32,385 bases of DNA. Source: Bacteroidota bacterium (GTDB lineage: Bacteria > Bacteroidota > Bacteroidia > Chitinophagales > LD1). The stretch covers positions 5,794 to 38,178 of the forward strand of contig PMXD01000085.1 in the NCBI GenBank assembly GCA_003165895.1, given 5' to 3'. This document shows, in pieces, positions 16,056 to 24,926 of the stretch. Within the stretch, counting starts at the first letter, position 1. Each line of letters starts with the position of its first letter. Under the pieces are notes generated by a model, which ran no database searches, was not told where the DNA came from, and saw only the letters and a list, made by a program, of their open reading frames with translations. Both the position numbers and the translations under genes were made by a program.

Positions 16056-16106
16056 AAATTGTCGAAGTTAGCCCCCGTAAGGTGAGTAAAGGCGAAACGA
16101 CAATTT
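16056..16106. repeat. AAATTGTCG / CGACAATTT inverted repeat
   Basis: A perfect 9-bp inverted repeat (16056-16064 and 16098-16106) with a 33-base loop that contains CGTAAGGTGAGTAAAGG. It sits between converging genes and could end transcription. AATTGTCG and GAGTAAA recur in the same order at the right edge of the window (from about 32318), a weak similarity. Confidence 0.4.
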
Positions 16107-16136
16107 AGTACGCATCCTTGTTAAAAGAGTGTCGGC

Positions 16137-16679
16137 TTACAAATTCCCCATAAAAAACAAAACAGCTCCTGCTACCGAAAGCAACAGGCTGAAATACCAT
16201 AAAAAGGCCCTTTTGGTAAGCATAGCAATAGCCGAAATAGCAATAGCAATCTGAAACAAGGTAACCGATAATGCGATGGTAACATGCCTTTTAAGGTGCG
16301 CCGCCGATTCATCTTCCGCTTCTTTCGCTTCTTTCATTAAGTCAGCCTGCTCCTTTTTATATTTAGCCTGTTTTTCCTTTATTTCTGCAGGTGCCTCTGC
16401 ATTGACAGTAGCATGTTGCAGGATAATAGCCTCAGCAATTTCAGATTTAATACCCTTGGCCTGGTAGTAGGCCCAGGTATCCGAAGCCTTAATTTGTGCA
16501 ATAAGCGCCTCATTGCTGTGATGCCCGGCCGTTAAGCTGCCCAGCGCAGCAAAAACCGCCATTAACGCAGTTGAAACAGCCGCATACATAGTCCATCCCC
16601 CCCTACTCTCTTCTGCTTGCTCTTTAATACTCTCGTGTAAATGTTCTGTTGGTACTTCAATTTCTTCCATGGTCCGCAA
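16137..16679 (-). CDS. DUF4337 family membrane protein
   Basis: A 180-residue protein matching the DUF4337 layout: a cytoplasmic start with EEIEVPTEHLHESIKEQAEES, one membrane segment at about 30-50 ending in LTAGHHSNEALIAQIKASDTWAYYQAKGIK, a charged coiled-coil-like stretch (about 92-130, EIKEKQAKYKKEQADLMKEAKEAEDES), and two closing membrane segments (about 132-178). The function of the family is unknown. A second ATG (residue 4) begins MEEIEVP and may be the true start. It is a single gene, facing the T9SS hydrolase gene and lying downstream of the histidine kinase on the same strand with a 72-base gap. Confidence 0.88.
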   Translation of the reverse strand: MRTMEEIEVPTEHLHESIKEQAEESRGGWTMYAAVSTALMAVFAALGSLTAGHHSNEALIAQIKASDTWAYYQAKGIKSEIAEAIILQHATVNAEAPAEIKEKQAKYKKEQADLMKEAKEAEDESAAHLKRHVTIALSVTLFQIAIAISAIAMLTKRAFLWYFSLLLSVAGAVLFFMGNL

Positions 16680-16751
16680 TTTTTATTTTTCAAATCTACT
16701 TTAATTTTGCCTTTCTGCTAAATCTATGCAACAAACAAATGGCAAAAAAAT

Positions 16752-18116
16752 TTAAATCTTAAAAGTAAGTTGCATCTGGTTGCACCTGGGCGAAGGGATC
16801 ATATACCTTATCTCCGCTTTATGATACTGAATTATCCTCTTTACAATACTTAAACCCAGTCCAAAACCCCGGTTAGGTATAGCATTGCTGCCGCGCACAA
16901 ATGAACCGAAAAGTTTCTCCGTGTCGTTGCTGTCAGGCACATCCCCTTCGTTGGAAATAAACAGCTTAATATCCTGTTTCTCTTGTATTATCTTAATGTC
17001 TATCTCCTTGTTATCCGAATACAGGTAAGCATTTTTAAGCAGGTTACTGATAGCTATTTTCAACAGCGCTTCGTCGCCTTTAATTTCCAGCCTGTCCTCA
17101 TATCCCGTTTCATTAATAATCTCAAAATGTATTTTACAATCGCTGTGGTATTTGCGCAAAAACTCCGCGCTGCTGAAAATAATTTCATCTATCCGTACAT
17201 TCGAAAAGTTCCTTACCTGCGTTTCGTTCTCAAGCTTGGATAATATCAGCAGCGATGTAACAATATCCGAAAGCTGCTGGGTATCCTCTTTCATACTCGA
17301 AAGGGTCTTCTCAAACTTCTGCGGCAGGTCGGGGTTTTGCATCAGGTTTTCCAGCTGCGCTGATATTTTCGAAAGCGGCGTACGCAACTCGTGCGATGCA
17401 TTACCCACAAAACTTTTCTGGTATTGAAACGATTTATCAATCCTCTCAATCATAGTATTAAAGGCAGCCGTTAACTCCGAAATCTCATCGCGCTTACCGG
17501 TGTTCTCCAAACGGGTACTCAGGTTGTTTTCTGATATATTCTGCACCTTATTTTTAAATACGTCAAGCGGCAATAAAGCCTGTTTGCTGAAATAAAAAGA
17601 CAGCAGCCAAACCAAAATAAGCCCCGCTAAAAAGGCAACAATTACCAGCTCCTTTAAAAACACCAGGTTCCGGTTGCCAAATTTATCCTCCGCCGAAATA
17701 AGCACTATATAATTCTTATCCAGGTGCTTAATACTTTTGCCAACAATATCGTACTCGTTTTCGGTTTTATACAGGTAACCCTCGGCCTGTACCTTCTTCA
17801 GCATGGTGGTATCCCAGTTAATTACAGCATCATCAATACTGCTGTAAATAAGCCCCAGGCTGTCATTAAATATCAGCGTCTTTTCGTTGTAAAGGTTATT
17901 GATGGTTTCTTTATCTATCAGCTTTAAAAGCGTGTAATCAACGGCTTTTACTTCCACCAAAAGCTTAACTGTAGTTTGTGCCTTTTCTACCAACCGGTTT
18001 TGTATTTCAATTTTACGGTAATTGGAAAACATGGTAAACAGCACAAACAAAAGCGTTGCCAGTATAAGCGAGAATAATAAGCTGAACGTAAGCGAAAACC
18101 GCTGCTTTAAATTCAT
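16752..18116 (-). CDS. Sensor histidine kinase
   Basis: A 454-residue membrane kinase. It has transmembrane segments at about 10-30 and 156-176 around a periplasmic sensor region of about 125 residues with no recognised fold, a HAMP-like linker (about 178-230), the HisKA box NASHELRTPLSKISAQLENL with phospho-acceptor His242, and a HATPase domain with the N-box ISNLLKNAYLYS, FVRGSN, and the G-box RGFGLGLSIVKRI. It is the partner of the response regulator, whose stop is 4 nt upstream of this start, so signal transfer within the operon is expected. The signal is unknown. Confidence 0.95.
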   Translation of the reverse strand: MNLKQRFSLTFSLLFSLILATLLFVLFTMFSNYRKIEIQNRLVEKAQTTVKLLVEVKAVDYTLLKLIDKETINNLYNEKTLIFNDSLGLIYSSIDDAVINWDTTMLKKVQAEGYLYKTENEYDIVGKSIKHLDKNYIVLISAEDKFGNRNLVFLKELVIVAFLAGLILVWLLSFYFSKQALLPLDVFKNKVQNISENNLSTRLENTGKRDEISELTAAFNTMIERIDKSFQYQKSFVGNASHELRTPLSKISAQLENLMQNPDLPQKFEKTLSSMKEDTQQLSDIVTSLLILSKLENETQVRNFSNVRIDEIIFSSAEFLRKYHSDCKIHFEIINETGYEDRLEIKGDEALLKIAISNLLKNAYLYSDNKEIDIKIIQEKQDIKLFISNEGDVPDSNDTEKLFGSFVRGSNAIPNRGFGLGLSIVKRIIQYHKAEIRYMIPSPRCNQMQLTFKI

Positions 18117-18120
18117 GAAA

Positions 18121-18807
18121 CTAGTTTGCCTTCAAAAAATAACCAAACCCCGGGCGGGTGTGTATCAGCTTTTCATCATGCCCCTTATCAATTTTGTTGC
18201 GCAGAAAATTGATATACACCTCAATGGTGTTGGTCCCTGTATCAAAATTAATATCCCAAACCTGTTCAGAGATGGTTTGTTTTGAAACCGGCCTGCCCTT
18301 GGCCTTGGCCAGCAGTTCAAGCAGTTTAAATTCTTTGGGTGTCAGTTCTATTTTTCTGCCGGCCCGTTCAACCGTCATCTGCAGCGGGTTTACCTGCAGG
18401 TCTTCAATAATAATGGTTTCTTCTTTTTCACTTTGCGGCCTGCCCGAACGCCTTAGCAAAGCGTTTATCCGCGCCATCAATTCGTCAAAGTGAAAAGGTT
18501 TTACCATATAATCATCTGCACCCAGGTACAGGGCTTCTACCTTGTCAGTTACATCGCCAAAAGCAGTAAGCATCAGTATGGGCGTACTTTTGTCTTCATC
18601 ACGTATGTGCCTGCATACCTGCAACCCATTCAGGGCGGGTACATTAATATCTAAAATATAAATGTCGTAGGTACCCAGCTTCCGCTGCCTCAGTAATAAC
18701 TGGCCGTCATAGGCAACATCACATTCATATCCCTTCTGAGTAAAGTATTGGTTTATTTCATTGGCCAGCTTCGGGTCATCTTCCAATAAAAGTATCTTGT
18801 AATTCAT
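18121..18807 (-). CDS. OmpR-family response regulator
   Basis: A 228-residue DNA-binding response regulator. The receiver domain (1-120) has the acidic pocket ED at 9-11, phospho-acceptor Asp53 in YILDINVPALNG, and conserved Thr/Lys in MLTAFG and VKPFHFDEL. The C-terminal winged helix (about 130-228) ends with the typical LIHTRPGFGYFLKAN and has ELTPKEFKLLELLAKAKGRPVS. It is the first gene of a two-gene operon with the histidine kinase. No target promoters are evident in the window. Confidence 0.96.
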   Translation of the reverse strand: MNYKILLLEDDPKLANEINQYFTQKGYECDVAYDGQLLLRQRKLGTYDIYILDINVPALNGLQVCRHIRDEDKSTPILMLTAFGDVTDKVEALYLGADDYMVKPFHFDELMARINALLRRSGRPQSEKEETIIIEDLQVNPLQMTVERAGRKIELTPKEFKLLELLAKAKGRPVSKQTISEQVWDINFDTGTNTIEVYINFLRNKIDKGHDEKLIHTRPGFGYFLKAN

Positions 18808-18880
18808 GGCCGGAATTTAATCTCTGCAAAATTGGACTAAAGTTAGCAAGTATAAACCACACCTGTTTTTGGCCTTGGTT

Positions 18881-18903
18881 TCCCCTTCGGGGACGGAAGG
18901 GGC
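18881..18903 (+). repeat. TCCCCTTCGGGGA hairpin with GACGGAAGGGGC tail
   Basis: TCCCC-TTC-GGGGA makes a 5-bp stem at 18881-18893, running into GGGGACGGAAGGGGC (18889-18903), which is identical to 127-141. It ends 8 nt before the DUF4293 stop, so it may act as a terminator of that minus-strand gene. Confidence 0.45.
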
Positions 18904-18910
18904 TGCCGCT

Positions 18911-19351
18911 CTACCTCAGCCTGTCCATGCTCTTTATAGTATTTTCATCTTTACGGATGTAAACCAGGGCAAGTATCTCAAAAAGGAAGGCTGCTGCAGC
19001 AAGCAAATTCCAGTAAGTAAATACCACATCACCCGGAAAAACCCAGGTTTGATATTTATAGTAAACATAGGCTACTGAGGCCCCGATAAATATAATCGCA
19101 AACCAGCAAATCAGCATTTGCAGCTCCCTGTTTTTGAAAAGAAAAATATTAATAGCCGTTAAAGCCATGGCGGTTCCCACCAGTATGGGATTAATAAAAT
19201 ATATCCAGCCATTAAACCGCTGGGTAATCTCCCAACCCGGAAAACCCTCATTAAAAGGACGCATTTCCGTTCTGATAAGGGGCATCCATAAAAATAAACC
19301 AAGGGCAACTACGGCCAGAAAAAGAAAAACAGTTTGAATTCTCTGAATCAT
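18911..19351 (-). CDS. DUF4293 family membrane protein
   Basis: A 146-residue integral membrane protein of a Bacteroidota-specific family recognised by its start, MIQRIQTVFLFLAVVALGLFLWMPL, and its end, LALVYIRKDENTIKSMDRLR. It has four predicted membrane segments (about 5-23, 47-67, 75-98, 112-130). The function is unknown. It is a single gene divergent from the thiolase gene. Confidence 0.92.
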   Translation of the reverse strand: MIQRIQTVFLFLAVVALGLFLWMPLIRTEMRPFNEGFPGWEITQRFNGWIYFINPILVGTAMALTAINIFLFKNRELQMLICWFAIIFIGASVAYVYYKYQTWVFPGDVVFTYWNLLAAAAFLFEILALVYIRKDENTIKSMDRLR

Positions 19352-19371
19352 AGCGAACAGATTTGAAAGTT

Positions 19372-19379
19372 TAAATTTG
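19372..19379 (+). promoter_or_regulatory. Candidate -7 box for the thiolase gene
   Basis: TAAATTTG is a perfect match to TAnnTTTG, 26 nt before the ATG. No TTG element is seen at the expected distance upstream, where the start of the divergent gene lies. Confidence 0.35.
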
Positions 19380-19405
19380 CACGCAAACCTAAATTATTTC
19401 AGCAA

Positions 19406-20602
19406 ATGAATGCGTATATAGTTGATGCCCTTCGCACCCCGATAGGAAAATTTAACGGCACCCTCAGTTCAATCAGGCCTGATGACCTGGCCGCGCTGGT
19501 TATAAAAAAGATAGTTGAGCGCAATAATACCTGGTTAGATACCAAACTTATTGAGGAAGTAATATTGGGTGCCGCTAACCAAAGCGGCGAGGATAACCGC
19601 AACGTTGCCCGCATGGCAGCCTTACTGGCGGGCCTGCCGGTTGAAGTTGCAGGGGTAACCGTTAACCGCCTCTGTGCCTCGGGCCTCCAGGCCATTGCTG
19701 ACGCTGCAAGGGCCCTTAATAACGGCGATGGCGATATTTACATAGCCGGCGGGGTTGAAAATATGACCCGCGCCCCCTATGTGCTTTCCAAAGCAACTAC
19801 CACCTTTGAACGCACCCAGCAAATGTTTGACACCAGTATAGGGTGGCGTTTTACCAATAAGCTTTTCCCGAAAGACATTACGTATTCAATGGGCGAAACC
19901 GCCGAAAATGTGGCTAAAAAATGGAACATCAGCCGCCAGGCGCAGGACGAGTTTGCCCATTTATCGCAACTTAAATATCAGAAAGCACACGAGGCCTCAA
20001 AGTTTAATGACGAAATGATAGCTATTGAACTGGATAAAGGAAAAGGCGAGCGTGTTTTCTTTGAAAAAGACGAGCAACCCCGTTTATCATCGGTAGAAAC
20101 ACTGGCCCGGTTAAAACCTGCTTTTGTAAAAGACGGAACCGTAACTGCAGGTAATTCTTCAGGTATTAACGATGGTGCAGCAGCCACTTTAGTTGTAAGC
20201 GAGGCAATGGTAAAAAAATTCAACCTGAAACCCCTTGCCCGTGTAGTTTCAATTGCCGCCTCCGGCGTTGAGCCCGCTTATATGGGTATTGGCCCTGTAT
20301 CAGCTACGCTAAAAGCCTTAAAACGCGCCGACCTGAATATTTCGGATATAGGCTTAGCAGAGCTGAACGAGGCCTTCGCATCGCAATCCATCGTATGTAT
20401 ACAGGAACTTGGAATAAATCCTGAAGTAGTGAATGTAAACGGAGGCGCCATTGCCATTGGCCATCCGCTGGGTTGTTCAGGAGCCAGAATTACCAGCACA
20501 CTGGTACATGAAATGAAACGCAGAAGTAATGTAAAATATGGCCTTGCAACCATGTGCATTGGTGTTGGACAGGGGATGGCTATTATTTATGAAAGGTGCT
20601 GA
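19406..20602 (+). CDS. Acetyl-CoA C-acyltransferase (thiolase)
   Basis: A 398-residue thiolase. It has the nucleophile Cys90 in NRLCASGLQAI, the GHP motif around His353 in NGGAIAIGHPLGCSG, and the second catalytic Cys384 in TMCIGVGQG. The enzyme cleaves 3-ketoacyl-CoA with CoA, or condenses acetyl-CoA in reverse. The pattern VENMTRAPYVLSK and the overall form resemble acetyl-CoA acetyltransferases and 3-oxoadipyl-CoA thiolases. The substrate cannot be decided from sequence by eye, and no other fatty-acid or aromatic degradation genes are nearby. Length is normal. Start chosen because MNAYIVDALRTPIGKF aligns with family N-termini. Confidence 0.95.
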   Translation: MNAYIVDALRTPIGKFNGTLSSIRPDDLAALVIKKIVERNNTWLDTKLIEEVILGAANQSGEDNRNVARMAALLAGLPVEVAGVTVNRLCASGLQAIADAARALNNGDGDIYIAGGVENMTRAPYVLSKATTTFERTQQMFDTSIGWRFTNKLFPKDITYSMGETAENVAKKWNISRQAQDEFAHLSQLKYQKAHEASKFNDEMIAIELDKGKGERVFFEKDEQPRLSSVETLARLKPAFVKDGTVTAGNSSGINDGAAATLVVSEAMVKKFNLKPLARVVSIAASGVEPAYMGIGPVSATLKALKRADLNISDIGLAELNEAFASQSIVCIQELGINPEVVNVNGGAIAIGHPLGCSGARITSTLVHEMKRRSNVKYGLATMCIGVGQGMAIIYERC

Positions 20603-20633
20603 TACAAAAACATTCACCCAAAAGAGCTTCCCT

Positions 20634-20674
20634 GCAGAGTCTCCCTTTGCGGCTCTGCGCAATGGGGACTCTGC
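20634..20674. repeat. GCAGAGTC hairpin after the thiolase gene
   Basis: GCAGAGTCTCCC (20634-20645) and GGGGACTCTGC (20664-20674) pair with one bulged base. The loop contains GGCTCTGCGC, so three CTCTGC/GCAGAG strings occur within 41 bases. It lies in the 136-base gap between the thiolase and truA genes. It could be a terminator or a dispersed repeat; there is no U-tract. Confidence 0.45.
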
Positions 20675-20738
20675 GGCGTTTAACAACAACCCTAAATTCA
20701 AACATCTTGGTTCTCGCTTCTAAAAATCTCTTTATTAA

Positions 20739-21563
20739 ATGAGATACTTCCTTCATCTTTCTTATAAAGGCACCAACTATTGTGGCTGGCAAATGCAAAA
20801 AAATTCGCCATCGGTACAGCAGGTTATTAACGAAGCCCTTGAAAAACTGCTCGGCCACCACATCGCTTCTATGGGTTGCGGCAGAACGGATACCGGTGTG
20901 CATGCTAAAGATTTTTACATGCATTTTAATACAGAAAACGAGCTGGCCGATAAAGCCAATTTCCTTTTCCGCCTCAATTGCGTTTTGCCTGATGACATCA
21001 CTATTTTCGAGATGATTGAAATGCCTGAAAAAGCCCACACCCGCTTTGATGCCACCGAAAGAACCTACGAATACTATGTTTACTTTGATAAATCTTCTTT
21101 TATAAAACCCTACAGCTTTTACCAGGGCTTTTACCATATTGATTGGGAAAAAGTAATTGAAGCCGCAGCCTTTGTAAAAACCATTGAAGACTTCACCTCC
21201 CTTTGCCTGCCCAGTATAGACTTTAAAACGAATCTTTGCTATATCAAAGAATCAAAATGGGAGATTCTCCCCTCCCAGCACTTAATTTTAAAGCCCTTCG
21301 ATGAGCCGGGCCCTTCAAAACCCCTTATCATGCCTTACAATCCCGAAAAAGGAGAAGTGCTGCGGTTTACCATCACCAGTAACCGGTTTTTACGGGGCAT
21401 GGTCCGCAAAATTGTAGGCACTATTTTAATGATTGGCAAAGGCAAAATTGAACTGGAAGAATTTAAACAAATAGTAACCGAAAAAAAGGATTTCCGAATC
21501 CATTACCTGGCGCCACCCAATGGGTTGTTTCTTTCTAAGGTTAAATACCCATATTTTGAGTAA
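20739..21563 (+). CDS. truA: tRNA pseudouridine synthase TruA
   Basis: A 274-residue enzyme that makes pseudouridine at positions 38-40 of tRNA anticodon arms. It begins MRYFLHLSYKGTNYCGWQ and has the catalytic motif GRTDTGVHA with Asp51. It continues with RFDATERTYEYYV and ends with the family FTITSNRFLRGMVRKIVGTILMIGKGKI and LAPPNGLFLSKVKYP segments. Length and order are typical of TruA. It is preceded by a repeat-containing gap and followed by a small membrane protein gene 72 bases on. Confidence 0.97.
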   Translation: MRYFLHLSYKGTNYCGWQMQKNSPSVQQVINEALEKLLGHHIASMGCGRTDTGVHAKDFYMHFNTENELADKANFLFRLNCVLPDDITIFEMIEMPEKAHTRFDATERTYEYYVYFDKSSFIKPYSFYQGFYHIDWEKVIEAAAFVKTIEDFTSLCLPSIDFKTNLCYIKESKWEILPSQHLILKPFDEPGPSKPLIMPYNPEKGEVLRFTITSNRFLRGMVRKIVGTILMIGKGKIELEEFKQIVTEKKDFRIHYLAPPNGLFLSKVKYPYFE

Positions 21564-21635
21564 CTACGTGGTAACATCTCAATTGGTTTTTGTCATTATG
21601 CCCTATATTGACTATATTCGTATTAAAATGCCGTT

Positions 21636-21863
21636 ATGGTGATTCCTGAGATAACATTATACCAAATAGCTAAAGAAAAGTTTGGCGGGAAAAGTGCTGG
21701 TGAATTTGTTTCTGCAGTCAAAGACACTGTTGACGCAAAGTTCAAAGAAAAAGAATCCATTTTCCTTACTAAAGAAGATAAAACAGATATTATTAAATGG
21801 ATGTTTATTTTTTGGGTCGGTCAACTCGCCGCGATGCTTGCCATAGCTAAGCTTATCCACTAA
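21636..21863 (+). CDS. Small protein with C-terminal membrane anchor
   Basis: A 75-residue protein of no family I can name. Residues 1-50 are charged and helix-prone (YQIAKEKFGGKSAGEFVSAV, KDTVDAKFKEKESIFLTKED), and residues 53-73 form one membrane segment (MFIFWVGQLAAMLAIAKLI). The layout, a short amphipathic segment with 'T/KED...IKWMF' before a tail anchor, resembles DUF1640/CCDC90-like small coiled-coil membrane proteins; this is tentative. The start is ATG at 21636 (a GTG follows directly). Codon use and composition look coding. Confidence 0.65.
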   Translation: MVIPEITLYQIAKEKFGGKSAGEFVSAVKDTVDAKFKEKESIFLTKEDKTDIIKWMFIFWVGQLAAMLAIAKLIH

Positions 21864-21990
21864 ACTATAATAGCGTTTAGTATAGTAGCTTTCCCCAACC
21901 GCAAATTTGAAAAGGCCAAATAAACTAAAACCCATTTCTGCTTGTTATAGGACAATCACTAATCCATAACTTTTCTACTTTAGAACCTGC

Positions 21991-23790
21991 ATGTCTGACA
22001 GCGCCAAAAAACCATTTCTTGATTTTTCATTGCTTAAAAGGATCATTGGCCTGGCTAACCCTTACCGGCTTAGCTTCTTTTTATCCGTTTTTTTATCCAT
22101 CGTTTTGGCTGCCCTGGGTATTGTAAGGCCCTTTATGATAATCTACGGAACCAATCGTTATATCACCAGCCAAAAATTTGATTTTGAAGGTTTAAAAACA
22201 ATCACTTTTTTAATGGTGCTGTCGCTGCTTATTGAATCACCGTTGCGGTACCTGTTTAATTACGTAACAGCATGGCTGGGGCAAAGCATTGTAAAGGATA
22301 TGCGGCTAAAAGTATATGGCCGGGTTATACACTCGCGCCTCAAGTATTTCGATAACACCCCCATCGGCATTTCCATTTCACGCACCATCACCGATATTGA
22401 AGCTATCAACGACACCTTCAGCGAAGGATTAATAAGCATTTTTGCCGATATTTTGAGCATAGTTGCGGTGTTAACCGTAATGTTGTATTTAAGCTGGAAA
22501 GTAACTTTGGCAAGTATTGCGGTATTGCCCCTTTTGCTTTGGTTTACCCGGTGGTTTCAGGAGGGCGTAAAAAAATCTTTCCAGGAAGAACGGACACAGA
22601 TAGGCACACTCAATGCCTTTTTGCAGGAGCATATAACCGGCATGCGCATTATCCAGATTTTTAATGTGGAACAGAAAGAGCAAAAGAAATTTCGTGCCAT
22701 TAACCAGGCCCTGCGCGACGCTACCATCAGGGGCATCTGGTATTACTCACTGTTCTTCCCGGCTGTGGAAGTATGTTCAGCCATTGCCATCGGCTGCATG
22801 GTTTGGATGGCCTCCAGCCAGATATTGCACGATGCTATCATCCATCCGGGGGTTAACGCTGCCGAAGGTGTTGGCCTCATTTCCGGTTTCCTGTTATATA
22901 TATCCATGCTCTTCCGCCCGCTAAGGTTTATTGCCGATAAGGTAAATGTTATACAGCGCGGTATTGTTGCCGCCGAACGCGTATTTAAACTGATTGACAA
23001 AGACGAAACCATTCCTAACACCGGTACCTTCGCGCCTGAACATATGGCCGGTAAAATTTCTTTCCAAAATGTCTGGTTTGCCTACAACGATGCAGACCAG
23101 GTATTAAAAGATATTTCTTTCGAAGTTAAAGCAGGTGAAACACTTGCCATTGTGGGTGCAACCGGCTCTGGTAAGTCTTCTACCATTAGTATCCTTGGGC
23201 GGTTCTATGATATTCAAAAAGGCGCTATTAAAATAGATGATGTAGATATTCGTGAGTATGAACTTTCAGCCCTGCGTTCAAAAATGAGCGTGGTGTTGCA
23301 GGACGTATTCCTTTTTGCCGGCAGCGTGCTTGAAAACATTACCCTGCGCGATGAAAACATTACCAGCGAGCAGGTAATACACGCCGCCAAACTGGTGGGC
23401 GCCCATAATTTTATTTCAAGGTTACCCGGTGGATATGATTATATGGTAATGGAGCGCGGCGCCACTCTTTCCATGGGCCAGCGGCAGCTTATTTCCTTTG
23501 TTCGGGCCCTGGTGTTTAACCCCAGCATTCTTATCCTGGACGAGGCTACCTCTTCTATTGATACCGAAAGTGAGCAACTGATACAACAGGCTATTGAGAA
23601 TCTCGTAAAAGGACGTACCTCCATCGTTGTAGCGCACCGCCTATCTACCATTCGGCATGCCCATAAGATTTTAGTATTGGATAAAGGCGAACTGAAAGAA
23701 TTCGGCACACACGATCAACTCCTGCTTAAAAACGGCCACTACAAACGATTGTATGATATGCAGTTTATGAAGCAAAAGGAAGTTGCCTGA
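21991..23790 (+). CDS. ABC-type exporter, MsbA-like half-transporter
   Basis: A 599-residue fused permease-ATPase. Residues 1-330 carry six predicted membrane segments of the type I exporter fold. The nucleotide-binding domain (about 345-590) has Walker A GATGSGKSS (about 388-396), the Q-loop in VVLQDVFLF, signature LSMGQRQLIS (about 491-500), Walker B ILILDEATSSID (about 510-521) and the switch histidine in VAHRLST. Such proteins act as homodimers that export lipids, peptides or drugs; MsbA-like lipid flipping or multidrug export are the usual guesses. No partner subunit is adjacent. The stop is directly followed by a 33-bp hairpin repeat. Confidence 0.95.
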   Translation: MSDSAKKPFLDFSLLKRIIGLANPYRLSFFLSVFLSIVLAALGIVRPFMIIYGTNRYITSQKFDFEGLKTITFLMVLSLLIESPLRYLFNYVTAWLGQSIVKDMRLKVYGRVIHSRLKYFDNTPIGISISRTITDIEAINDTFSEGLISIFADILSIVAVLTVMLYLSWKVTLASIAVLPLLLWFTRWFQEGVKKSFQEERTQIGTLNAFLQEHITGMRIIQIFNVEQKEQKKFRAINQALRDATIRGIWYYSLFFPAVEVCSAIAIGCMVWMASSQILHDAIIHPGVNAAEGVGLISGFLLYISMLFRPLRFIADKVNVIQRGIVAAERVFKLIDKDETIPNTGTFAPEHMAGKISFQNVWFAYNDADQVLKDISFEVKAGETLAIVGATGSGKSSTISILGRFYDIQKGAIKIDDVDIREYELSALRSKMSVVLQDVFLFAGSVLENITLRDENITSEQVIHAAKLVGAHNFISRLPGGYDYMVMERGATLSMGQRQLISFVRALVFNPSILILDEATSSIDTESEQLIQQAIENLVKGRTSIVVAHRLSTIRHAHKILVLDKGELKEFGTHDQLLLKNGHYKRLYDMQFMKQKEVA

Positions 23791-23796
23791 TATGCC

Positions 23797-23829
23797 AGAG
23801 ATGACATCTTTTTTCAAGATGTTATCTCT
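23797..23829 (+). repeat. 33-bp hairpin repeat, copy 2
   Basis: Identical in all 33 bases to 9471-9503. It starts 6 nt after the ABC transporter stop and lies between that gene and the MauE/DoxX gene. A longer in-frame start of the latter at 23783 would translate through the repeat, which argues against that start. Confidence 0.8.
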
Positions 23830-23893
23830 ACACCCGGAACAGAAAAAATGTTATCTTATTACGGCTGGTAACACAGCTTTTTTATTTTTGAAG

Positions 23894-24826
23894 ATGAAAC
23901 TGTTTTTAAAATTACTTGCTATTGTACTATCCGTTGCCTGTGGTGCCGTTTTTTTACTATCAGCCTATACCAAGCTTTTTCCTATCGAGCCTTTTGAATA
24001 TACCTTTGTAGAACTGGGTATTACCGGTTGGAAAGGCTCTGTATTTATTGCCCGTCTTTTTATCGGTTTCGAATTTGCCTGCGGCGGCCTGCTTATTCTT
24101 AATTTCTGGTTAAAGCGTTTTACTATTCCGCTGGTTTCATTTACCCTGCTGGCGTTTATTGCTTACCTGTTAGTTCAAATAGCGCATTACGGCAACAACG
24201 GTAACTGTGGCTGTTTTGGAACCGCTTTTGTTTTTACGCCTTTACAAGGTATCCTCAAAAACCTGGTGCTGCTTGCTGCCGCTGTATTCATTTACTTCTT
24301 TCATCCCAACTTCTCGTTTAAGTTTATGAGGCCGGTAACAATTGTGCTCGCAATTGTTGCATTTGCGCTTCCGTTTATTTTAAACCCGGTGGATTTTGAT
24401 ACAGCCGCAAACAATTACAGCGGCAAGCTGAATTATAAACTCGACCTGGATGCCGTCTATAATAACCCTGAGGTGCCTGTCCCTAAAGTAGAATTAAGGA
24501 AGGGGAAATGGATAGTGGCTTTTATGAGCCTTACCTGTCCGCATTGCCGTATTGCAGCCAAAAAACTGCACGTAATGAAGCTGAAAAACCCCAACCTTCC
24601 CATCTATTTATTTTTGAACGGCCCCGATAAATACATTAAACCCTTTTTTGACGACACCCGCGCTACCGACCTTAACTGGAGCCTGTTAAATGGCCATGGT
24701 TTATTCTTTAAAATTTCAGGCCCGGCAGTGCCACAAATAGATTGGGTTAATAACGATACCGTTGAAAACAAAAGCAACTATTTTGTTCTCCAGCAAAAAG
24801 ACGTTGAAGATTGGTTGAAAAAATAA
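23894..24826 (+). CDS. MauE/DoxX-like membrane protein fused to a thioredoxin-like domain
   Basis: A 310-residue protein (start at 23894). Residues 1-165 hold about five membrane segments of the MauE/DoxX type, with a Cys pair in NGNCGCFGT (C105, C107). Residues 175-310 form a thioredoxin-like domain with CPHC at 215-218 (AFMSLTCPHCRIAAKK). The combination suggests a membrane redox module that passes electrons from quinol or a redox partner to an exported thiol domain. It resembles Bacteroides proteins annotated as BT_3928 family (from memory). The longer frame from 23783 overlaps the ABC gene stop and reads through a repeat, so 23894, whose product begins with a clean membrane segment, is preferred. 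Confidence 0.85.
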   Translation: MKLFLKLLAIVLSVACGAVFLLSAYTKLFPIEPFEYTFVELGITGWKGSVFIARLFIGFEFACGGLLILNFWLKRFTIPLVSFTLLAFIAYLLVQIAHYGNNGNCGCFGTAFVFTPLQGILKNLVLLAAAVFIYFFHPNFSFKFMRPVTIVLAIVAFALPFILNPVDFDTAANNYSGKLNYKLDLDAVYNNPEVPVPKVELRKGKWIVAFMSLTCPHCRIAAKKLHVMKLKNPNLPIYLFLNGPDKYIKPFFDDTRATDLNWSLLNGHGLFFKISGPAVPQIDWVNNDTVENKSNYFVLQQKDVEDWLKK

Positions 24827-24860
24827 CACCCGTTAGTTTGAGTCCTCCAGGCCTTTTGAT

Positions 24861-24926
24861 TTGGCTCTTCCCCTCTCTTTTTTTCAAAGAGAGGGGTGTC
24901 CGTGGGACGGGGTGAGTTGGCTGTTA
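24861..24926. repeat. 66-bp two-stem repeat, second copy
   Basis: This copy matches 2301-2366 at 62 of 66 positions by my count. The main stem CCCCTCTCTTT / AAAGAGAGGGG is perfect here (11 bp). The second stem GTCC / GGAC is kept, while its 3-base loop differs (GTG against GAA). As in the other copy it lies between converging genes, and its end overlaps the serC stop codon (24924-24926). A bidirectional terminator or a mobile hairpin element is possible. Confidence 0.75.

Noticed and set aside
20583-21137. 184-codon minus-strand frame over the start of truA
   Set aside because: It is antisense to truA, whose catalytic motif and full-length family match are clear.
23783-23893. Longer start for the MauE/DoxX-thioredoxin gene
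   Set aside because: The extra 37 residues are encoded by the ABC gene stop region and the 33-bp repeat; the product from 23894 begins with a normal membrane segment.
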